From Bacillus timonensis (lineage in GTDB: Bacteria > Bacillota > Bacilli > Bacillales > Bacillaceae_L): DNA of 64,000 nucleotides. The stretch is taken from assembly GCF_000285535.1 (NCBI RefSeq), contig NZ_HE610986.1, positions 1,091,671-1,155,670 on the forward strand, written 5' to 3'. Below are positions 43,122-51,680 of the stretch, in pieces. The translations under genes were made by a program, and so were the position numbers. The notes beneath the pieces are model-generated. The model made no database searches, was not told the origin of the DNA, and was given only the letters and a program-made list of their open reading frames with translations. Numbering within the stretch: the stretch's first letter is position 1; every line of letters starts with the position of its first letter.

Positions 43122-45443
43122 TTGGAGATGTTACCATCAACTGAAACAAAGAGGCAACCTAGTCATTACACAATAAAAACGGTACTTACCTTTATATTAA
43201 TTGTTGCTATTATTGTAAGTGTTATTTTACTAAGTTTATTACAGTTACAAACCCCAAAGGTTGTACCATCAACCGCTGAGACAACTTCATTTTCGGCTGA
43301 CAGAGCATTCTCATACTTAGAGGAGTTTGCTGTAAAGCCGCATCCACTTGGTTCAAAGGAACATGATCACGTTCGTGATTACTTAGTTAAGGCTTTGTCA
43401 GATTTAGGGCTTAGTCCTCAGATTCAAAAAACAAACTCTTTATACACACGTAGCTCTTTCATATCCGGAGGTACAGTTGAAAATATCTATACAAAAATAG
43501 AAGGAACAAATTCAACCAAGGCTATTATGCTAGTAGCTCATTACGATTCAGTTCCAGGAAGTCCTGGTGTATCCGATGATGGTGCTGGGGTTGCTGCCAT
43601 TCTTGAAACTGTAAGCGCCTTAAAAAAGGGTCAACCTCTACAAAATGATGTCATTATCCTGTTAACTGATGGGGAAGAGAACGGGTTATTGGGAGCAAAA
43701 GCATTTGTGGATGAACATCCTTGGGTTGATGATATTGGATTAGTATTGAATTTTGAGGCACGGGGAAATGAAGGCCCCGCTTTTATGTTTGAAACGAGTG
43801 ATGAAAATGGATGGCTTGTAAAGGAATTTGTTCAAGCTGCCCCATCACCAGTTGCACATTCTTTTATTTACAACCTCTATAAGCTTATGCCAAATGATAC
43901 TGACCTTACAGTTTTTAGAGACGCGGGTCTAAGTGGTCTGAACTTTGCATTTGGCGAAGGTATCAGTCATTATCATACAACAAGTGATAACCTCCAAGAA
44001 TTAAGCAAAGGAAGTCTTCAGCACCATGGGGAATATATGTTAAATCTTATTCGCCATTTTGGGGAATTGGATTTAACTCAAACAGAGGAAGAGAATCAAC
44101 TATTCTTTAATATTTTCGGCTCAAAAATGATTACTTACTCCGAAAAACTTATCATTCCATTAATGCTGGTGATAGTAGCCTTATATGCTTTTACAATCGT
44201 GCATGCTTCAAGATATAATCGGCTATCCCTACTTGGAACACTTGCCGGGTTTCTTGTTACCATTGGTGGAATTGTCGGATCTTTTGCAATTGGACTCGGA
44301 CTATGGAGTCTGCTAAAAGTGATTCTCTCCGGCAAAGATTGGTTAATGGGAACGGATAAAACATTTGGAACAACCTATCTAATTAGTTTTTCTATTATTA
44401 TCTTCACCTTTTTAACTGTACTCTATTATAAGGCAAATAAAAAAATAATGACCGGCAGCTTAACTATGGGTGCTTTATTAATGTGGTTAATTTTAGTGAT
44501 TTCTTCTAGTTTACTTCTAAAAGCAGGCAGTTACGTATTTGCATGGCCATTATTCTTTGCACTTCTTGGGGTTAACATTTCTATTCGATTAAAAGAGTAT
44601 ACATGGAAGTCATATCTTGTGACAGTGGCATTTGCAATTCCAGCTTTCTTAATTCTCCCTCCTGTTATTTATCTTGTCCAAATGCTTGTAACAATGAATC
44701 TATCAAGTGTACTTATGGTTCTAGTTGCCCTTCTTGGGATATTGTTAATACCAATATTAAGCACATTAAAAATCAAATATAGTTGGGTGATGCCAACCAT
44801 CCTTTTGGGAGCAGGATTACTACTACTGATTACAAATAGCATCATCATAAATAACATGCCGACAGCAGAACATCCTAAAGCAAGTGATATTACTTATTTC
44901 ATGGATGCAGATACAAATAGTGCCTATTGGGCAGCCAGACATTCTTTAGATGCCTATACTGCAAACTATCTTGATGAAGATGTTAAAGTTGACAATACCT
45001 CTGAAATCTTCCCTATATTAAATTGGGATATCAGTTATACAGAGGCAGACTTATACAATTTAGAAGCACCTAGTGTGACAATTATTTCTGACAATGTAGA
45101 AGGTGATAAGCGTATTATTGAGTACCAAATGAAAACATACCGGAATGCCGAAGAAATGCTAATGAAGTCTTTGTCCTCAATGAATGTTTCACAACTTTTA
45201 ATCAACGACAACAAAGTGGAATTAATTCAACAGGAATATACGAAAGAACATCCTTTATTATTCAGTTACATTATTGGGCAATCTGGAGAGTTAAAGGTAA
45301 AGATAACCGTCGAAGCCAACGATAAAGTTGAGTGGATCTTAGCAGATCGTTCTTATAATATCCCTGAGACAAAAGGTGAACGTTCCCCCGAGTATAGTAC
45401 ATATGGGGATAATTCATTTGTGATGAAGACAATACGAGAATAG
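43122..45443 (+). CDS. Membrane-bound M28 metallopeptidase
   Basis: 773 residues. One N-terminal transmembrane helix (about 20-42) leads to an M28 aminopeptidase-like domain (about 55-310) with zinc ligands in AHYDSVPGSPGVSDDGAG, DGEENGLLGAKAF, NFEARG and ISHYHTTSDN. Eight or so transmembrane helices (about 335-590) and a soluble C-terminal domain (about 600-773) follow. The architecture is like the eukaryotic vacuolar PFF1/FXNA proteases. The catalytic side is probably extracellular. The substrate is unknown. The start is TTG with AGGAGG 8 nt upstream. Confidence 0.85.
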   Translation: MEMLPSTETKRQPSHYTIKTVLTFILIVAIIVSVILLSLLQLQTPKVVPSTAETTSFSADRAFSYLEEFAVKPHPLGSKEHDHVRDYLVKALSDLGLSPQIQKTNSLYTRSSFISGGTVENIYTKIEGTNSTKAIMLVAHYDSVPGSPGVSDDGAGVAAILETVSALKKGQPLQNDVIILLTDGEENGLLGAKAFVDEHPWVDDIGLVLNFEARGNEGPAFMFETSDENGWLVKEFVQAAPSPVAHSFIYNLYKLMPNDTDLTVFRDAGLSGLNFAFGEGISHYHTTSDNLQELSKGSLQHHGEYMLNLIRHFGELDLTQTEEENQLFFNIFGSKMITYSEKLIIPLMLVIVALYAFTIVHASRYNRLSLLGTLAGFLVTIGGIVGSFAIGLGLWSLLKVILSGKDWLMGTDKTFGTTYLISFSIIIFTFLTVLYYKANKKIMTGSLTMGALLMWLILVISSSLLLKAGSYVFAWPLFFALLGVNISIRLKEYTWKSYLVTVAFAIPAFLILPPVIYLVQMLVTMNLSSVLMVLVALLGILLIPILSTLKIKYSWVMPTILLGAGLLLLITNSIIINNMPTAEHPKASDITYFMDADTNSAYWAARHSLDAYTANYLDEDVKVDNTSEIFPILNWDISYTEADLYNLEAPSVTIISDNVEGDKRIIEYQMKTYRNAEEMLMKSLSSMNVSQLLINDNKVELIQQEYTKEHPLLFSYIIGQSGELKVKITVEANDKVEWILADRSYNIPETKGERSPEYSTYGDNSFVMKTIRE

Positions 45444-45475
45444 GAATCGTGTAGGGATGTAACTTTACATTTTAA

Positions 45476-45514
45476 AAATCTTCTCAAATCACTTTACTTG
45501 ATTTGAGAAGATTT
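45476..45514 (+). terminator. Terminator after the M28 gene
   Basis: Perfect 16-bp arms AAATCTTCTCAAATCA and TGATTTGAGAAGATTT enclose a 7-nt loop. Confidence 0.85.
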
Positions 45515-45693
45515 ATTAACCTCACCCGTAAAAATATAATAAAAAAAATATTAAAGTTTTCACGCTCTAATAAAAACCATACTAGAGGGATACCATTTTA
45601 AAAACCTCATTAACTAATGATAATGTTCTCCCCACCTATTAAACTACGGGTTTGCTTCAGAGGTGCAAATAATTAAATATCAATCTTTACCAA

Positions 45694-45713
45694 AGGAGAT
45701 TTACTTTATGTAA
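45694..45713 (+). other. Start-stop mini-ORF behind a strong ribosome site
   Basis: AAAGGAG is followed, 9 nt later, by ATG directly joined to TAA (45708-45713), about 40 bp before the DUF4260 gene. It may be a regulatory minimal ORF in the leader or a chance remnant. The other 180 bp of this gap show nothing further. Confidence 0.3.
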
Positions 45714-45753
45714 TAAAACATGAAATGAGTACATTAAAAAGTGAGGGGAAACA

Positions 45754-46104
45754 GTGTTGATCAAAATTCTGTTACACATTGAAGGGCTTGCAGTTTTCGT
45801 GTTAAGTGTATATCTTTATTCGTATAATGAGTACAGTTGGTGGATGTTTTTACTATTATTGTTAGCACCTGACATTTCAATGATAGGGTATTTGATTAAC
45901 AATCAAGTTGGTGCAAAATGCTATAATATTTTTCATACTTATAGCCTGTCGATTACTATTGTAATAGTAGGCCTACTCCTATCGTATCAGTTGGTGTTGG
46001 CAGTAGGGTTAATTTGGTCAGCTCACATAGGGATGGATAGAGCAATTGGTTACGGGCTTAAATATTCAACTAACTTTAAAGATACACATTTAAATAGAGT
46101 TTAA
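45754..46104 (+). CDS. DUF4260 membrane protein
   Basis: 116 residues with three to four hydrophobic segments: LLLLAPDISMIGYLINNQVGAKCYN in the middle and the family-typical ending HIGMDRAIGYGLKYSTNFKDTHLNRV. The function is unknown for the family. It starts at GTG (or the adjacent TTG) behind GAGGGG. It has its own terminator. Confidence 0.8.
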   Translation: MLIKILLHIEGLAVFVLSVYLYSYNEYSWWMFLLLLLAPDISMIGYLINNQVGAKCYNIFHTYSLSITIVIVGLLLSYQLVLAVGLIWSAHIGMDRAIGYGLKYSTNFKDTHLNRV

Positions 46105-46145
46105 TTGTTTTGCTAACTGTGGCTTTAGTAAAATAAGATAATATA

Positions 46146-46185
46146 AAAAAGGGTTTAGAGATAAAGTTCTCTCAAAGCCCTTTTT
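46146..46185 (+). terminator. Terminator after the DUF4260 gene
   Basis: AAAAAGGGTTTAGAG and CTCTCAAAGCCCTTTTT form a stem with one mismatch, followed by T residues. Confidence 0.8.
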
Positions 46186-46228
46186 GCATTGTCAAACTGA
46201 CGGATTACATTACAATTAAAAACCGCCT

Positions 46229-46246
46229 CTATTTATGATACGGTTC
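46229..46246 (-). other. rlmH-type attachment site, distal copy (att3)
   Basis: On the minus strand GAACCGTATCATAAATAG differs by one base from the last 18 bases of rlmH. Immediately beside it (46252-46280) AGTGGTAA and TTACCACC form an inverted repeat, as at ends of SCC elements. Confidence 0.7.
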
Positions 46247-46351
46247 ACTATTTTTAGTGGTAAGATTAATATTACCACCACTTAGCAATCATCACTTCCG
46301 TAAAAACTTCCAAGTAAGTGAGGCGTCAATAAAACAACTGTATCCACAAAG

Positions 46352-47252
46352 TTATTTCTTCAGATTATTGTTCTCAATAAATTTATCAAAATCATCGTTT
46401 GAACTCTGCTCTATACGGTGTTGGTTAAATTTCTCATATTCTTGAGTCGCAATCTTATCTGCAACGACTTTTGATACCTTCCCTGCATTTTTGTGAATAT
46501 CACGCTCATTAAATTGCAGAAATGCATTTAATTTATCAATCCAATCCTTCATATACATTGGGCGTTGACGCTCTGCTTGGTCCTCAGCATAGCCTAAATA
46601 CATTGTAACAATTCGATTTAGCGACTTTAACTCCTTTTCAGATAAGTAATTTTGTCACACCTCGCTTACGTACTTTATCACCTTTCCAAGAAGTAAGTCC
46701 CATGTTTTCTTTTTCTGCATCCGCTCTCTTTGAAATAAGTTCAGCAGCCGTCATACCATGGATTGCAAAATGTAATTTATTTTGAACTGTTTTAAAAAAT
46801 ATCTGTGTTACTTCTGCATTAGAATCATAATCTACAGAGGTAGCATATATATCAGTAATTTTTTGATAGAATCTTTTCTCTGAGGCACGAATATCTCTAA
46901 TTCGTTCCAATAACTCATCAAAGTAATCTTCTCCAAAATTACGCATGTCTTTCAAACGATCATCATCCATTGTAAAACCTTTGAGTAGATATTCATTTAA
47001 GCGTTCTGTTGCCCACTGACGGAACTGTGTACCTCGGTGGGAACGAACACGGTAGCCGATTGCGAGAATCATTTCAAGATTATAGTGCTTTGCCTTTCTT
47101 TTTACCTCCCTTGAACCTTCATTTTGAACTTGTAAGTAATACTTACAAGTTGACTCTTCCTCCAATTCTCCTTCTTCGTAGATGTTCTTTACATGAAGAG
47201 TAATGTTCTGCGGTGTGGTCTGGTAAAGTTCAGCAATTGCTTTTTGCGTCAT
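46352..47252 (-). pseudogene. rhuM: RhuM-family virulence protein, truncated and frameshifted
   Basis: The first segment (from 47252, KAIAELYQTTPQNITLHVKNIYEEGEL ... YRVRSHRGTQFRQWATERLNEYLLKGFTMDDDRL) and the second (46352 to about 46640, KNYLSEKELKSLNRIVTMYLGYAEDQAERQRPMYM) are consecutive parts of RhuM. They are split by a frameshift in an A-rich spot near 46645, where a few residues are also lost. The usual first about 30 residues (ending VWLT) are gone, because the gene is cut exactly at the att2 site. RhuM proteins are accessory genes of genomic islands with unknown function. Confidence 0.8.
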
Positions 47253-47267
47253 TTTGTGATACGGTTC
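47250..47267 (-). other. rlmH-type attachment site, middle copy (att2)
   Basis: On the minus strand GAACCGTATCACAAAATG repeats the end of rlmH for its first 15 bases. Beside it (47275-47304) ATGGTAA and TACCACC form an inverted repeat like that at att3. The ATG that opens the rhuM remnant lies in this site. Confidence 0.7.
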
Positions 47268-47309
47268 AGCATTTCGGTTATGGTAAATCAGATAGTACCA
47301 CCTTATTGA

Positions 47310-48032
47310 TTATAGAAACCCCAAACTCTCAATCAGCAAGTAAATTCCAGTAAAAAGTAAGATTATATATGTAAATATTCGAAAAACCCTTTGATTAATC
47401 CTTTTAAATAATAGTTGTCCCACATACAATCCTACAAATACCAAAGGTAAAGCCCATAAACTCGATACCCATATTGTCTTATTTGTCCCAGCAAAAGTCA
47501 CTTGAATGATTAAACTAACAAAGTATATAAATAAATAAAAGGCTAATGTAGTACCTCTTAATTTTTCTTTTTGAGTATCAGTTCCTGAAAAATATAATAA
47601 TAATGGTGGCCCGGGCATACCTATACTTGTTGTGAATGAACCTGATAGTCCACCTACAAGTAAATCTCGCTTCTCATTTTGGTTGATTCGAAATTTCAGA
47701 ATAAGCATGATTGTTAACACCAAGATAATAAGGCTCACTCCCATTTTTAATCTATTTATATCAATCAACATGAAGAGCATAATACCAATAGGTAGACCCG
47801 TAACACTACCTACGACAAACCTTCTAAGAATAGCAAAATCAATATCTCTTCTAATTTTCATTATTAATGCACTTGATATAATCAATGACAATATTAAATT
47901 TATTTGAATAGCCTCTATTGGTTCAAATATTAAAAGCAGAAATGGAGTAGCCAAAATTGAAAATCCGAATCCTGTACTCGTTTGAAGTACAGAAGCAACC
48001 AAAACGATTATAAAAAATGCTATTATCTCCAT
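47310..48032 (-). CDS. TauE/SafE-family membrane exporter
   Basis: 240 residues, about seven transmembrane segments, with the family motif GFGFSILATPFLLLIFEP in the first half and VGGLSGSFTTSIGMPGPPLLLYFSG in the second. Members export sulfite, sulfoacetate or other organosulfur anions. It is the only intact gene between the rlmH end and att2, so it is the cargo of the proximal segment. It is more AT-rich than its neighbours, suggesting transfer. Confidence 0.82.
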   Translation of the reverse strand: MEIIAFFIIVLVASVLQTSTGFGFSILATPFLLLIFEPIEAIQINLILSLIISSALIMKIRRDIDFAILRRFVVGSVTGLPIGIMLFMLIDINRLKMGVSLIILVLTIMLILKFRINQNEKRDLLVGGLSGSFTTSIGMPGPPLLLYFSGTDTQKEKLRGTTLAFYLFIYFVSLIIQVTFAGTNKTIWVSSLWALPLVFVGLYVGQLLFKRINQRVFRIFTYIILLFTGIYLLIESLGFL

Positions 48033-48159
48033 ACAACACCCACTTTGTCTATAACAAAAAGTAAAAATACCGTTGATAAACAGTATCTCTTCACCTACAA
48101 TTTTAACATTTCACTAATTGTAAAACTATCCAAAACTAATTCTACTCTTTGTTTTACCA

Positions 48160-48177
48160 CTATTTGTGATACGGTTC
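48160..48177 (-). other. rlmH 3'-end attachment site (att1)
   Basis: On the minus strand GAACCGTATCACAAATAG encodes EPYHK-stop at the end of rlmH. It fits the SCC core pattern known in staphylococci (GAAGCRTATCAYAAATRA) at all but one or two positions. Copies recur at 47250 and 46229. Confidence 0.75.
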
Positions 48178-48639
48178 ATTCCTATTAATGCGAAAAGCTC
48201 GATATATCTGCTCCACTAAAATCAACCTCATTAATTGATGTGGGAAAGTCATTTTTGAAAAAGACAAGGTATCGTTTGCCCGCTTCATAACATCTTTGCT
48301 TAACCCTAGTGAGCCACCAATTACAAAGGCAATTTTGCTTTTTCCATAGGTTGCTAGCTTTTCAATGTCTGCTGCGAGCTGCTCAGATGACTTCATCTTT
48401 CCTTCAATTGCCAACGCAATCACATGAGTGTCATCCGATAGCTTTGCAAGAATCCTCTCCCCCTCTTTTTGCTTTACCTGCTCCATTTCTGACTCACTCA
48501 AGTTTTCTGGTGCCTTTTCATCCGCCAGTTCGACTATTTCTACCTTTGCATATGCTGTTAATCGTTTTAAATATTCATTAATCCCTTGGATTAAGTATTT
48601 TTCTTTCAACTTTCCAATTGTAACAATTGTGATGTTCAC
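48160..48639 (-). CDS. rlmH: 23S rRNA (pseudouridine1915-N3)-methyltransferase
   Basis: 159 residues, the exact family length. SPOUT methyltransferase: [26 protein letters not shown] at the start, SAM-site [18 protein letters not shown] and [24 protein letters not shown], ending NRNEPYHK. It methylates pseudouridine 1915 in helix 69. GTG 48639 is chosen (GGGG 6 nt upstream). It is equivalent to B. subtilis yydA and staphylococcal orfX, the insertion site of SCC elements. A DnaA-box cluster lies just upstream. Confidence 0.95.
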   Translation of the reverse strand: MNITIVTIGKLKEKYLIQGINEYLKRLTAYAKVEIVELADEKAPENLSESEMEQVKQKEGERILAKLSDDTHVIALAIEGKMKSSEQLAADIEKLATYGKSKIAFVIGGSLGLSKDVMKRANDTLSFSKMTFPHQLMRLILVEQIYRAFRINRNEPYHK

Positions 48640-48674
48640 ACTTATCCCCACTTCGCTCACATTTTACAAACAAA

Positions 48675-48717
48675 TTATCCACAATAGTTATCCACATATC
48701 CACATTTTCTATCCACA
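48675..48717. promoter_or_regulatory. DnaA-box cluster upstream of rlmH
   Basis: TTATCCACA occurs at 48675 and 48688, with one-mismatch forms ATATCCACA at 48696 and CTATCCACA at 48709. Further boxes lie at 48909 (TTACCCACA) and 48960 (TTATCCACA). DnaA binding at yydA (rlmH) is known in B. subtilis, where such clusters titrate DnaA. Confidence 0.8.
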
Positions 48718-48732
48718 TCTTGTATGGGAATA

Positions 48733-48888
48733 TTAGTTCCCCACAACATATACCGCCTTATTTTGACAAAATTCACAGGTTGTTGATAAGTTTTCATCTT
48801 CAATTTTCGTCATAATTGGTGCAACTTCATGCTCGTCTACTACAATATCCAATGCTAATTCGATATGTTCTTCACAACATTTAATCAT
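48733..48888 (-). CDS. CxxH/CxxC small zinc-binding-type protein
   Basis: 51 residues with CCEEH near the start and CEFC near the end: the CxxH and CxxC pairs should hold one zinc. It is a known small gene beside rlmH in Bacillus, of unknown function. ATG 48888 is chosen because GGAGG lies 8 nt upstream; a 27-codon extension is not supported. Confidence 0.8.
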   Translation of the reverse strand: MIKCCEEHIELALDIVVDEHEVAPIMTKIEDENLSTTCEFCQNKAVYVVGN

Positions 48889-49012
48889 TTTTACTTCCTC
48901 CATCAATCTTACCCACAACCATCTGATAATTATGGGTATAACTTTTTCTTTTGTGGTTCTTATCCACATGTTCTTATCTTACCCATTTTAGCATATAATT
49001 TTGTCCACAAAA

Positions 49013-49039
49013 AAACAGGAGAATTTTAAACTCCTGTTT
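49013..49039 (-). terminator. Terminator of htrC
   Basis: Perfect 9-bp arms AAACAGGAG and CTCCTGTTT lie 9 bp past the stop and are followed by T residues on the minus strand. Confidence 0.8.
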
Positions 49040-49047
49040 GCTTGTTC

Positions 49048-50286
49048 TTACAATGATTCTCTTGCCAATTGTATGATTGCCTTTTGTTTTTCTCCCCCTC
49101 GGTAAAACGTAACCTCCATTTTATCACCCACTGATTTTTCATTATATAAATGTTTTCTCAGTTCAATTACTGATGAAATTTTTTCACCATCTAATTCCAC
49201 AATTACATCAAGTTCCCGTAACCCCGCATTTGATGCCGGAGTATTTGATAGTACTTCTAAAACGGCTACACCCTCTGTCACATCATTTGGTAAATGTAAA
49301 GTTTGCTCTCGATGATAAGATGAAATTTCACTTAATGCCTTTAATTGGCCAACTCCCATAAATGGGCGTTTCACCTCACCGTACATTTCAAGGTCTTCAA
49401 TGATTGGCTTTGCACTTGTAATGGGAATCGATAGACCAATTCCTTCAACTGCTTCCTGTGCAATTTTCATGGAATTTATACCAATCACTTCCCCTTTAAT
49501 ATTAACAAGCGCTCCTCCACTATTGCCTGGATTAATTGCCGCATCCGTCTGCATAACATCCGCATTCCAATCAGGAACCCCATCTTGATTAATATCAACT
49601 GGAATTGTTCGATTTAAGCCTGAAATAATTCCTTGTGTAACCGATCCAGAAAACTCAAGCCCCAATGGATTTCCTATAGCAATGACCGGTTCACCAAGAT
49701 TAATATTGTCGGAATTTCCAAATTGAGCAATCTTTTTAACATGGTCCGCATCAATTTCAATCACAGCCAAATCGGTCCAAATATCGCTGCCTAGCAATCT
49801 TCCCTTTACCCTTGAGCCATCACTAAGACTCACCTCTAGATCAGAAGCTCCTTCAATAACATGGTGGTTTGTGACGACAAATGCCTTTCCATTTCCCTTT
49901 TTGTACACAACACCAGAGCCCGTACCCGCTGTAGTTGCCTCCTCAGACCAAAAGTTCGTTTGCTGAAGGTTGACGATTCCCACAACGGCTTCACTTACTC
50001 GGTTCACGGCACTAGTGACCTCAGTTGTCACATTTACATTGATATTTTGTTGAACACTACGGCCTGTTGCTGGAGCCTTTTCCTCCACATCATCAAGCCC
50101 GTTAAGCTCTTCGCGAGCGGCATTCTCCTCATACGGAAGTAAATGATACTTTGATAAAGTCGGTAAAAGAAAAAGGACAAGTAATGCCCCTATAATAGCT
50201 CCAATTAATCCAGATAAAAACCAGCTACCACGGCCCCCTTGACGTCTATTCCTTTGATTTGAATAATCCTGATCATAATACCCCAT
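49048..50286 (-). CDS. htrC: HtrA-family serine protease (HtrC/YyxA)
   Basis: 412 residues. A short cytosolic N-terminus and one transmembrane helix (about 22-44) precede a trypsin-like domain with catalytic His (VVTNHHVIEGAS), Asp (IWTDLAVIEID) and Ser (NPGNSGGAL), then a C-terminal PDZ domain (about 315-405). It degrades or refolds misfolded surface proteins. In Bacillus it normally follows walJ directly; here 5.7 kb separates them. ATG 50286 is chosen (GGAG 9 nt upstream). Confidence 0.93.
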   Translation of the reverse strand: MGYYDQDYSNQRNRRQGGRGSWFLSGLIGAIIGALLVLFLLPTLSKYHLLPYEENAAREELNGLDDVEEKAPATGRSVQQNINVNVTTEVTSAVNRVSEAVVGIVNLQQTNFWSEEATTAGTGSGVVYKKGNGKAFVVTNHHVIEGASDLEVSLSDGSRVKGRLLGSDIWTDLAVIEIDADHVKKIAQFGNSDNINLGEPVIAIGNPLGLEFSGSVTQGIISGLNRTIPVDINQDGVPDWNADVMQTDAAINPGNSGGALVNIKGEVIGINSMKIAQEAVEGIGLSIPITSAKPIIEDLEMYGEVKRPFMGVGQLKALSEISSYHREQTLHLPNDVTEGVAVLEVLSNTPASNAGLRELDVIVELDGEKISSVIELRKHLYNEKSVGDKMEVTFYRGGEKQKAIIQLARESL

Positions 50287-50440
50287 ACGGCCAATCTCCT
50301 TTAAAAAACGTTCTAAAATCAATTTTACCCATATTTTATGCAAAACATGACCGTGCCCTAAGATGAATAAAAGACAGAAGCTGATAGCCCCTGCCTTTTT
50401 AAAGATAAGAAATGATAAAACACTTTACATTGTTTTCATT

Positions 50441-50560
50441 GTTTAGCTCCAGGCGCCTTTGACTCTCTGGTCTAAGACAATCACATCGGAAGGTAAAAAA
50501 CATCTTCTGCCAACGCTCGTCTTTTGCTTGGCGCCTAAGGCTATGTGCTTTAAGCTTTTT
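50441..50560 (+). repeat. Dispersed Bacillus-type repeat, left copy
   Basis: It begins TTTAGCTCCAGGCGCC, ends near TTGGCGCCTAAGG ... TGTGCTTTAA and holds inverted GGCGCC parts. It resembles the widespread bacillar intergenic element with TAGCTCCAGCGCC and GCGCTTG ends. Its orientation is opposite to the copy at 55830-55980. The remaining gap from 50344 shows nothing else. Confidence 0.6.
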
Positions 50561-50564
50561 TCTC

Positions 50565-51680
50565 TTATGCGTTTTTCCTTTCCATAACATTAATCCCGAT
50601 TCCGATTAACACTACTCCCATCAGTGTTAGAATGCTAATTGGGTATAGTAATTCACTCATCGGTGCTCCATAAATTGTTGCGGCCTTTAAGCCTTCCATA
50701 CCATGTTTAATTGGAACGAAGTCCGATACCTTTAATAAAAAGTCTGAGCTGACAATTTCCAGCGGCCAATAAGCCCCACCTAGCATCGACAAAGAGACTG
50801 ATACTAGTGAAATGATGGCATTGAATTGCTGTGTACTTCTAACTACACTGACTAAAAACAGCGCTAGCGCAACAATTGAGAACACATATGGGATTAACAC
50901 GATTAATGTCTTTCCAAATCCTCCGTAGAAGTCTACCCCAACACCATACCGGAACACAAAAAAGATGAGTGCAACTTGAAGATATCCCATAAGAAAGCTA
51001 TACACTAAATTGCCTGCGTACATCTCCCATTTTTTTAAAGGTGATAATATCATCCGGTCCCAGACTCCCCATGTTCGCTCTTGTAGGATGTTGTGGACAT
51101 TATAGGAGATTGTGTAAATGACAAAGAATAATGTAAACCCAAAAATAGTCTGTAGCTTATTATCAATGATCACAGCATCATCACCACGGAAGGAAGCAGT
51201 CTGAATCTTGAATAATGGGTTCTCTTCTTTTTCTTTTAATTCTTCTAATATGACATCTGGATCGATATGAGGATTAGTAACCGTTGCCTCTTTAATTCTA
51301 TCCTCCATCAAAAGGTCTCCATAAAAGGTTTGAAGATAACTATCTAATAAATGAAGATTAGACGACGTCTCTGTCACAACGACAATGGTGTAGGAATCCT
51401 TCTCAAGCTTCACCGCGGCCTCAGCGTCACCTTCACTAACCATTTTCTTAGCTTCCTCTTCCGTAACTAACATAAACTCAAAACTTTTCGACTGGGTTAA
51501 ATCCTTCCAGAGCGCTGTCTCTTCTATACTTTCAATCTCTGAATAAACGGGTACAATGATATTTGTATAATTTGCAGCACCTAATAATAAGGCAAAGACA
51601 ATGCTCATCACGGTCATGCCAATCATTAGCATTGGTTTTCTCAAAAATAATTTAAATTTTGCCTGTAAAATACTTATCAT
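50565..51680 (-). CDS. ABC-2 type permease (LnrN-like)
   Basis: 371 residues. One N-terminal helix, a large extracellular loop (about 40-170) and five more helices form the ABC-2 pattern, ending SILTLMGVVLIGIGINVMERK. It overlaps the next permease gene by 4 bp. Together with it and the ATPase it forms a heteromeric exporter like LnrLMN, which protects B. subtilis from linearmycin-type polyenes. The actual drug is inferred. Confidence 0.8.
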   Translation of the reverse strand: MISILQAKFKLFLRKPMLMIGMTVMSIVFALLLGAANYTNIIVPVYSEIESIEETALWKDLTQSKSFEFMLVTEEEAKKMVSEGDAEAAVKLEKDSYTIVVVTETSSNLHLLDSYLQTFYGDLLMEDRIKEATVTNPHIDPDVILEELKEKEENPLFKIQTASFRGDDAVIIDNKLQTIFGFTLFFVIYTISYNVHNILQERTWGVWDRMILSPLKKWEMYAGNLVYSFLMGYLQVALIFFVFRYGVGVDFYGGFGKTLIVLIPYVFSIVALALFLVSVVRSTQQFNAIISLVSVSLSMLGGAYWPLEIVSSDFLLKVSDFVPIKHGMEGLKAATIYGAPMSELLYPISILTLMGVVLIGIGINVMERKNA

